From positions 4,504-68,503 of the forward strand of contig CAZQAU010000007.1 in NCBI GenBank assembly GCA_964591375.1: a DNA stretch of 64,000 bases. The letters run 5' to 3'. The position numbers were made by a program, and so were the translations under genes. Positions 58,731 to 64,000 of this stretch are shown here, in pieces (the first letter of the stretch is position 1; every line of letters begins with the position of its first letter). The notes beneath the pieces were generated by a model. That model was not told where the DNA came from. It searched no databases and saw nothing but the letters and a program-made list of their open reading frames with translations. This DNA is from CAYYYG01 sp964591375 (GTDB lineage Bacteria > Patescibacteriota > Microgenomatia > UBA1406 > GWC2-37-13).

Positions 58731-59936
58731 ATGCAAAAAATTTCAGCTGTAATTTTAGCCGCAGGTAAAGGTACCAGATTTCTACCTTTAACTGTTACAA
58801 CGCCTAAACCCCTTATAAAAGTGGCGGGAAAACCAGCGATAGAGTATAACATGGAAGCTATGGCCCCATTCGTAGATCAATTTATTATCGTAGTGGGGTA
58901 TCTTAAAGAAAAATTCATAAGTCATTTTGGCGATTCTTTTTTAGGCGTTCCTATTACATTTATTGAACAAAAAGAACAAAAAGGTACTGCTGACGCGTTA
59001 ATCGCGGCTCAAAGTTCTATTAAAAACGAATCTTTTTTTCTTATTTACGGAGACGATTTATACGACCCGGATTTTTTCAAACTGCTAAGTGAAAAACAGG
59101 ATGCTGCGATAGGTCAGAAGGAAGATAACTGGAAAAATTTCGGTATTTTTCAACTTAAAGAGGGTAGCACTCTTGAAAAAATTGTAGAAAAACCTGAAAT
59201 TTATATTGGCAATTTAGCTAATATCGGTGTTTATCGTTTTAATAAAACGATTTTTGAATATGTTTCTCATGTCCAAGAGTCTATTCGCGGAGAATATGAA
59301 GTGACTGATTTAGTAAGTGCATATTGTCAAAAAAATCCGGTTGAAATTATCGAAGCTATACAAGGTTGGATACCATTAAGCTATCCTTGGCATATATTAG
59401 ATGCTACAGAGTATTTACTTAAAAAAATGTCGACAAAAATAGACGGTCAGATTGAAGCAGGTGCAACTATCCATGGTAATGTAATTCTGGGAAAAAATTC
59501 CATAATTAAAGCAGGTTCATATTTGGAAGGAAATTTTTTTATTGGAGAAAATACAATTATTGGTCCGAACTGTTCCTTACGCAAATTTGCTGCTATTGGC
59601 AACGACTGTGCCATCGGAACAGCAACCGAAATCACTAGTTCTGTCATTGGCGATGGGGTAATGATGAAACACCTCGCCTATGTAGGAAATAGTATCGTAG
59701 GTAATAATGTAAATATTGCGGGAGGAGTTGTGGTTGCAAATCTTCGTCATGATCACCAGACTATAAAAGTGCGCATTAACGATTCATTGGTGGATACTGG
59801 TAAAGACAAATTCGGTACTATTATTGGTGATAAGGCTAAAATCGGTATTAATACTTCTATTTACCCAGGTCGTAAAATATATAACGACGTCTGGACATTT
59901 CCTGGGGACATTATAAAAGAGGATAAACTTAAATAA
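58731..59936 (+). CDS. bifunctional GlmU-like sugar-1-phosphate nucleotidyl/acyltransferase
   Basis: 401 aa. N-terminal pyrophosphorylase: VILAAGKGTRFLPLTVTTPKPLIKVAGKPAIEYN and LIYGDDLYD. From ~235 a left-handed beta-helix of hexapeptide repeats (TIHGNVILGKNSIIKAGSYL, GNNVNIAGGVVVANLRHD, FGTIIGDKAKIGINTSIYPG). Layout and GTRFLPLT resemble archaeal-type bifunctional enzymes more than E. coli GlmU. It likely makes UDP-GlcNAc for MurA and the surface glycans. Confidence 0.86.
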   Translation: MQKISAVILAAGKGTRFLPLTVTTPKPLIKVAGKPAIEYNMEAMAPFVDQFIIVVGYLKEKFISHFGDSFLGVPITFIEQKEQKGTADALIAAQSSIKNESFFLIYGDDLYDPDFFKLLSEKQDAAIGQKEDNWKNFGIFQLKEGSTLEKIVEKPEIYIGNLANIGVYRFNKTIFEYVSHVQESIRGEYEVTDLVSAYCQKNPVEIIEAIQGWIPLSYPWHILDATEYLLKKMSTKIDGQIEAGATIHGNVILGKNSIIKAGSYLEGNFFIGENTIIGPNCSLRKFAAIGNDCAIGTATEITSSVIGDGVMMKHLAYVGNSIVGNNVNIAGGVVVANLRHDHQTIKVRINDSLVDTGKDKFGTIIGDKAKIGINTSIYPGRKIYNDVWTFPGDIIKEDKLK

Positions 59937-59941
59937 TATAT

Positions 59942-60910
59942 ATGAAAAAAGTAACAGTTCTAGGAGGCGGTACCGGTACTTTTGTGGTGCTTTCAGGACT
60001 TAAAAAATACGATTTGGATTTGGCTGCAATCGTTACGATGATGGATTCAGGAGGTTCTACCGGTCGATTAAGAGATCAGTTAGGTGTTTTACCACCAGGG
60101 GATTTGAGGCAGTGCTTAGTTGCTTTATCTGAAGCCTCTGAATTATGGAGAAAATTATTTTTATATCGGTTTGAAAAAGGTGATTTTGAAGGACACAATT
60201 TTGGGAATATTTTTTTATCCGCACTGGAAAAAGTTTCAACTAATTATGATGAAGTAATGGACACGGTAAGTTATGTTCTAAAAACAAAAGGTTCAGTGAT
60301 ACCTGTCACATATGAGAAGACCCATCTCTGTGCAAAATATGAAAGCGGGGTTGTCATTAAAGGTGAAACGCATATTGATGAAAATAATTCCGAAAAGACC
60401 CGTATTATTGAAGCATTTCTTGAGCCACAAGTTAATCCAAATAAAAAAGCAGTTAATCGTTTAGAAACGACTGAATACTTAGTGGTTGGTCCAGGAGATT
60501 TATACACAAGTATCATACCTGTACTGGTTGTAGATGATTTGAAGTCCAAGATAAAAAATAGTAAAGCAAAAATTATATACATTATGAATTTGGTAACTAA
60601 AACAGGACAGACAACCAATTATAAGGCTAGTGATCATGTATCTGACTTAACAAAATATCTTGGACGTTCTCCAGATGTTGTCTTGATAAATGATGGCGAA
60701 ATACTGCCCGAAGTATTGGAATGGTATACCTCGCATGGTGAACATCAAGTTATAGATGACTTAAACGGAAAAAATTTTTCCGGTACAATAATTAGAGAAG
60801 ATATAGTGGATAGAAAGCAAGTAAATAAATCAAGTGCCGATAAGTTAACACGCAGTATTTTGCGGCATGATTCTGATAAGTTGGCTGCTGCAATATTGAA
60901 AATTATTTAA
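59942..60910 (+). CDS. YvcK/CofD-family gluconeogenesis factor
   Basis: 322 aa. VTVLGGGTGTFVVLSGLKKYDLDLAAIVTMMDSGGSTGRLRDQLGVLPPGDLRQCLVAL and EGHNFGNIFLSALE are typical of the YvcK branch. YvcK binds UDP-sugars and is needed for cell-wall integrity on gluconeogenic carbon in Bacillus. Its position after the UDP-GlcNAc-forming enzyme fits such a role. Confidence 0.92.
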   Translation: MKKVTVLGGGTGTFVVLSGLKKYDLDLAAIVTMMDSGGSTGRLRDQLGVLPPGDLRQCLVALSEASELWRKLFLYRFEKGDFEGHNFGNIFLSALEKVSTNYDEVMDTVSYVLKTKGSVIPVTYEKTHLCAKYESGVVIKGETHIDENNSEKTRIIEAFLEPQVNPNKKAVNRLETTEYLVVGPGDLYTSIIPVLVVDDLKSKIKNSKAKIIYIMNLVTKTGQTTNYKASDHVSDLTKYLGRSPDVVLINDGEILPEVLEWYTSHGEHQVIDDLNGKNFSGTIIREDIVDRKQVNKSSADKLTRSILRHDSDKLAAAILKII

Positions 60911-60917
60911 TGTACCG

Positions 60918-61304
60918 ATGGTCAAGAAACATGTTATGTCATTTAAAAACGCCTATGAGGGAGTTTTATGGGTGTGGAAAACTGAAGGTAACTATAGGGT
61001 CCATATAATAATCTCTTTAATTGCTCTTTTACTTGGTTATATACTTCATATTTCTTACTTTGAATTTTTAGTTATTTTAATACTTATTTTTCTCGGATTA
61101 GCTATTGAGATGTTAAATACTGCTTTCGAAGAGGCTACCGATGCTATCGATAAAAAATGGCGTGAAGATATTAAAATAGTAAAAGATGTTGCGGCTGGAG
61201 CGATGCTGGTTTTTGCATTTGGTGCGGTAGTAATTGGCGGTATTATTTTTATTCCTAAGATACTCGTTCTGGTTCAAATGTATCTAGTTGCAGTTGCACC
61301 TTAA
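60918..61304 (+). CDS. undecaprenol/diacylglycerol kinase (DgkA family)
   Basis: 128 aa with three membrane helices and the family motif LAIEMLNTAFEEATDAIDKK, whose Glu and Asn/Asp residues bind Mg-ATP. The N-terminal FKNAYEGVLWVWKTEGNYRVHIIIS is also typical. In Gram-positive-like cells this family phosphorylates undecaprenol, the carrier used by MraY encoded next. Lipid substrate inferred from context. Confidence 0.9.
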   Translation: MVKKHVMSFKNAYEGVLWVWKTEGNYRVHIIISLIALLLGYILHISYFEFLVILILIFLGLAIEMLNTAFEEATDAIDKKWREDIKIVKDVAAGAMLVFAFGAVVIGGIIFIPKILVLVQMYLVAVAP

Positions 61305-61337
61305 TTTGTTCGGAAGTTATTAATTATTAAGTATTGT

Positions 61338-62375
61338 ATGGCTCTTTATTTATTTGCAACCCTGATTTCTTTCATTTTTAACTTCGTACTTATTGTTCCC
61401 TTTATAAACTTTTTATATAAGGTTAAATTTCGTCGTGCCACACAACACACTAAAGACGCATTTGATAAGCCAACTCCTATTTTTGATAAATTTCATCAAC
61501 ATAAAACAGGCACACCCGTCGGTGGTGGGATTCTTATAATTCTTTCAACAATTATTTTGTTTACCTATTTTCTTTCCTTATTTATTTTATTTAATCGACC
61601 AATTGTCTCCAACTACCCATCCATTATTTCGGAAATTAAAATAATTTTATTTACCTTTATAAGTTTTGCATTTTTAGGTATTTATGATGATTTGAATAAG
61701 ATATTTTTTTGGAAGTCAAAACAGTTTTTTGGTATCAGACTTCGTCATAAATTAATTATTGAAATAATATTGGCTTTAATTGTATCTTTTTGGCTTTACT
61801 CAGAACTAAAAATAGATTTTATAAATATTCCTTTTTTAAAAGCGTTTGAAATTAAATTTTTTTATATTTTTTTTGCCGCCTTTGTAATTGTCGCATTTGC
61901 CAATGCTGTTAATATAACCGACGGTCTTGATGGTCTCGCCAGTGGCACATTGATGTTTGCTTTAACTACATTCTGGGTGATTGCACATTCGATTATTGAT
62001 GTGCCTACGTCCCTATTCATCGCCATATGGTTGGGTGGACTGATTGCTTTTTTGTACTTCAATATCCATCCTGCGCGTATTTTTTTAGGCGATACCGGTT
62101 CACTTTCGTTCGGTGCGACATTTGCTGTTATTGGCTTAATTTTAGGTAAGTCATTTGCGTTACCAATTATTGGAGGTGTATTTATTCTGGAAATAGGTAC
62201 GTCATTGATTCAACTTCTTGGTAAAAAATATCGCAAGAAAAAAGTTTTTCCGGTTGCTCCGTTGCATTTATGGCTTCAGCTTAAAGGATGGTCCGAACCT
62301 AAAATCGTCATGCGTTTCTGGGTGTTTTCGATTCTATTTGCTATATTAGGATTGATGATTGCCTTCATGAAATAA
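61338..62375 (+). CDS. mraY: MraY-like phospho-N-acetylmuramoyl-pentapeptide transferase
   Basis: 345 aa with about ten helices. GTPVGGGILII, FLGIYDDLNKI, NAVNITDGLDGLASG and FLGDTGSLSFGA carry the catalytic Asp residues. The MraY-specific loop PIHHHFELKGWPEPKV is PLHLWLQLKGWSEPKI: only H310 of the HHH motif is kept (L311, W312). Overall match to MraY is still better than to WecA. It makes lipid I from UDP-MurNAc-peptide and undecaprenyl phosphate. Confidence 0.88.
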   Translation: MALYLFATLISFIFNFVLIVPFINFLYKVKFRRATQHTKDAFDKPTPIFDKFHQHKTGTPVGGGILIILSTIILFTYFLSLFILFNRPIVSNYPSIISEIKIILFTFISFAFLGIYDDLNKIFFWKSKQFFGIRLRHKLIIEIILALIVSFWLYSELKIDFINIPFLKAFEIKFFYIFFAAFVIVAFANAVNITDGLDGLASGTLMFALTTFWVIAHSIIDVPTSLFIAIWLGGLIAFLYFNIHPARIFLGDTGSLSFGATFAVIGLILGKSFALPIIGGVFILEIGTSLIQLLGKKYRKKKVFPVAPLHLWLQLKGWSEPKIVMRFWVFSILFAILGLMIAFMK

Positions 62376-62399
62376 AGGCTACTAAATGGACAAGTGATG

Positions 62400-62428
62400 T
62401 TGAAGATAAATAGAAATTTGTCTAAACT
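62400..62428 (+). promoter_or_regulatory. promoter of the large repeat protein
   Basis: TTGAAG (62400-62405), 17-bp spacer, TAAACT (62423-62428), 23 nt before ATG 62452. Confidence 0.45.
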
Positions 62429-62451
62429 TAATAAAGAAAATCTTTTTTATT

Positions 62452-64000
62452 ATGAAATATTGCCTTCAAATATCATCAGCTATTATAGTGGTATTGATAC
62501 TTAACGTACTATATTTATTTTTTCAGGGAAATAAAGTCTTGGCTGCAAGTTATACATGGGATGGCAGTGGGCCTGATAATAACTGGAGTACTTGTACAAA
62601 TTGGTCTACAGATACCTGTCCGACTTCAGCAGATACGGTTACATTCAATAGTACTTCGACAAAAGATGCAACTATTGATGCTTTATTTGGAGGAACGATC
62701 ACAACTTTAAACATCAGTTCAGGATATACAGGCACCATAACGATGGCTCGTTCGTTTACCGTAACAACATTCACCCAAGGCGCGGGAACATTCACAGCGG
62801 CAAATCAAACACTTGATATCAACGGAGCATTTACTTTATCGGCAGGTACATTTACTGCTTCTTCTGGAAGTACAACATTGGCAGGAGCAATGACAATCTC
62901 TGGTTCACCAACATTTAATCATAATTCAGGAACATTTACGTTTGATGGAACTACTACCGCATCTATAAGTTGTAACTCTGTTGTTTTCAATTTTGTAACA
63001 ATTGCCAATACTTCAGGTACAAAAACAGTTAATAGTGGCTGTAATTTCCCGGTAGGAAATGCGCCCAGATTTGAATCCGGTGGTAATATCACGCTCAACG
63101 GGACTATGAGTGGTTCCGGCACACTTACTGTGGGCGCTTCATTAACGTTGGGGAGCACTGCATCACTACCAGGAATTACCGGAATTTTAACAGGTGCAAG
63201 CCTCGCTATTGCAGGTGGCACTTGGGATTTCAGTAACTATACAGTTTTAAGCGAAGGCAGTCAGTATACGCAAACAGGTGGCACGGTAACCGCTCCTACG
63301 GGAAGTTCTGGTACAGTATTTTTCTTTAATTTTGCTTTGGCTTCCGGATCTGGCGCCATATTTAATGCACCGCCTACTATACCTATGGTGGTGAATGGTA
63401 ATTTTAGTATTGGTACTGGTAATACGTTTAATCATAATAATGGTATTGTTCGCTTTAGCAGTTTAGCAAGTGGAAGTACAAGAACTATCAGTTGTAGCAA
63501 TATCATATTTAATATAGTTCAAATCAATCATTCTGCAGGTACTAAAGTGATTAACTCAGATTGTACTTTTCCAATGGGAGTAAATCCTGTATTGGGGAAT
63601 GGAGGATCGGTAACATTAAATGGAACAATAACTGGCTCCGGCACAATTACTTCAACAGGAACCTTGACATTAAACTCAGGTGCTACGTTTTCCACTTTTT
63701 CAGTAATAAATGCGTCAGCTCTCACTGTTTCAGGAGCTAACGCAGATTTCAGCGCATATACCTCTTTTACAGCCAGTGGTACCGTAACACTTTCATCCGG
63801 AACAATCTCTTTCCCAACAGGAACAGACTTAAATGGCTCTCTCGTTATTTCTGGGGGGACATTCAATGCGCCCTTAGATATTATGACTATAGCTGGAGCG
63901 CTCACTATTTCTGGCAGTCCAACCTTTAATCATAACAACGGGACGATTGTACTTGATGGTTTGAATCAGACTGTCTCAGGATCATTTACATTTTATAATC
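62452..64000 (+). CDS. large repetitive secreted beta-helix-like protein, 3' partial
   Basis: An uninterrupted frame of 516 codons from ATG 62452 past the window end. Signal peptide ~1-34 (ends KVLAAS), then ASYTWDGSGPDNNWSTCTNWSTDTCP, a start often seen before autotransporter-like repeats. The rest is Gly/Ser/Thr-rich short strands (e.g. LAGAMTISGSPTFNHNSGTF). A unit of ~170 residues recurs: TFNHNxG near bases 62911, 63424 and 63922, each of the first two followed by a TISC/SISC-like Cys pair region and GGxxTLNGTxxGSGT. No enzyme motif seen. Likely an adhesin or surface fibre. Confidence 0.82.
   Translation, partial: MKYCLQISSAIIVVLILNVLYLFFQGNKVLAASYTWDGSGPDNNWSTCTNWSTDTCPTSADTVTFNSTSTKDATIDALFGGTITTLNISSGYTGTITMARSFTVTTFTQGAGTFTAANQTLDINGAFTLSAGTFTASSGSTTLAGAMTISGSPTFNHNSGTFTFDGTTTASISCNSVVFNFVTIANTSGTKTVNSGCNFPVGNAPRFESGGNITLNGTMSGSGTLTVGASLTLGSTASLPGITGILTGASLAIAGGTWDFSNYTVLSEGSQYTQTGGTVTAPTGSSGTVFFFNFALASGSGAIFNAPPTIPMVVNGNFSIGTGNTFNHNNGIVRFSSLASGSTRTISCSNIIFNIVQINHSAGTKVINSDCTFPMGVNPVLGNGGSVTLNGTITGSGTITSTGTLTLNSGATFSTFSVINASALTVSGANADFSAYTSFTASGTVTLSSGTISFPTGTDLNGSLVISGGTFNAPLDIMTIAGALTISGSPTFNHNNGTIVLDGLNQTVSGSFTFYN

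Noticed and set aside
62550..63905. Four long minus-strand ORFs (62550-62795, 62919-63221, 63247-63435, 63528-63905)
   Set aside because: They lie opposite a continuous plus-strand frame with a signal peptide and repeats. Their Val/Pro/Glu-rich sequences are what Thr/Ser/Gly-rich codons give in antisense.
1..64000. UGA recoding (Gracilibacteria/Absconditabacteria type)
   Set aside because: Genes such as mraZ and the YerC-like regulator end in TGA and no gene needs readthrough of TGA.
1..64000. CRISPR arrays, insertion sequences, prophage genes, rRNA
   Set aside because: No regularly spaced direct repeats, transposase or integrase motifs, phage structural genes or rRNA-like stretches were seen on either strand.

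Overview
The window looks like a chromosomal segment of a Patescibacteria/CPR bacterium (possibly Microgenomates-like; this rests on general resemblance, not a tree). The DNA is AT-rich. Genes are tightly packed, Shine-Dalgarno sequences are scarce, and several start codons sit 6-8 nt below a -10 box. Proteins are often trimmed (191-aa SufD, 416-aa MurE-like ligase, 473-aa MetG). TGA is used as a normal stop. I see no phage, insertion sequence or CRISPR array.

Layout. 1-2,100: a CvpA/CAP-domain protein (cut by the window edge), a sortase and its likely LAFTG-tagged substrate. 2,200-7,200: ftsH and a stand-alone 5'-3' exonuclease on the minus strand, divergent from a TsaC-TsaE fusion and TsaD (tRNA t6A synthesis). 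7,200-14,700: a complete SUF iron-sulfur operon (sufC, B, D, S, U), a ferredoxin, an overlooked 59-aa zinc-ribbon gene and a two-subunit 2-oxoacid:ferredoxin oxidoreductase. 14,750-17,300: lon behind a CIRCE-like element, closed by a two-way terminator. 17,300-26,150: a minus-strand surface-glycan operon (GT2, O-antigen-ligase-like, GT39, three GT4, a membrane protein, FemAB). Then come one tRNA(CAU) and an RmlC-like epimerase.

26,950-28,400 is the most unusual part. A phosphoribosyltransferase-like gene has a 20-bp palindromic operator over its promoter. Its leader contains a tiny ORF ending His-His-His-Arg and mutually exclusive antiterminator and terminator hairpins directly before its start codon. 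The divergent neighbour is a TrpR/YerC-family regulator. Together they look like a histidine-responsive repressor-plus-attenuator unit in a lineage usually thought to have little amino-acid biosynthesis.

28,400-37,000 is a minus-strand block: rarA, an ABC-2 exporter, an AlaX-like editing protein, PBP1A, metG and a small membrane protein. 37,000-42,000: rpsO-pnp with a long intercistronic RNA structure, a terminator, then ftsK. 42,000-45,800: mltG, an AMP/thymidine phosphorylase-family enzyme and murJ on the minus strand. 46,000-62,400: a division and cell-wall (dcw-type) cluster, mraZ-rsmH-ftsL-ftsI, interrupted by a LamG/DUF2341 surface protein and two small genes. It continues with murE-like, pgeF, murC, murB, murA, HAD, a GlmU-like nucleotidyltransferase, yvcK, dgkA-like and mraY. 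The window ends inside a large repetitive secreted protein.

Most of the window serves the envelope: lipid II precursor synthesis (MurA/B/C/E, MraY), flipping (MurJ), polymerisation and cutting (PBP1A, FtsI, MltG), branching and editing (FemAB, PgeF), surface glycans, and sortase-displayed or secreted proteins. Fe-S assembly feeds the ferredoxin-dependent oxidoreductase beside it. No stretch above about 300 bases lacks a gene.
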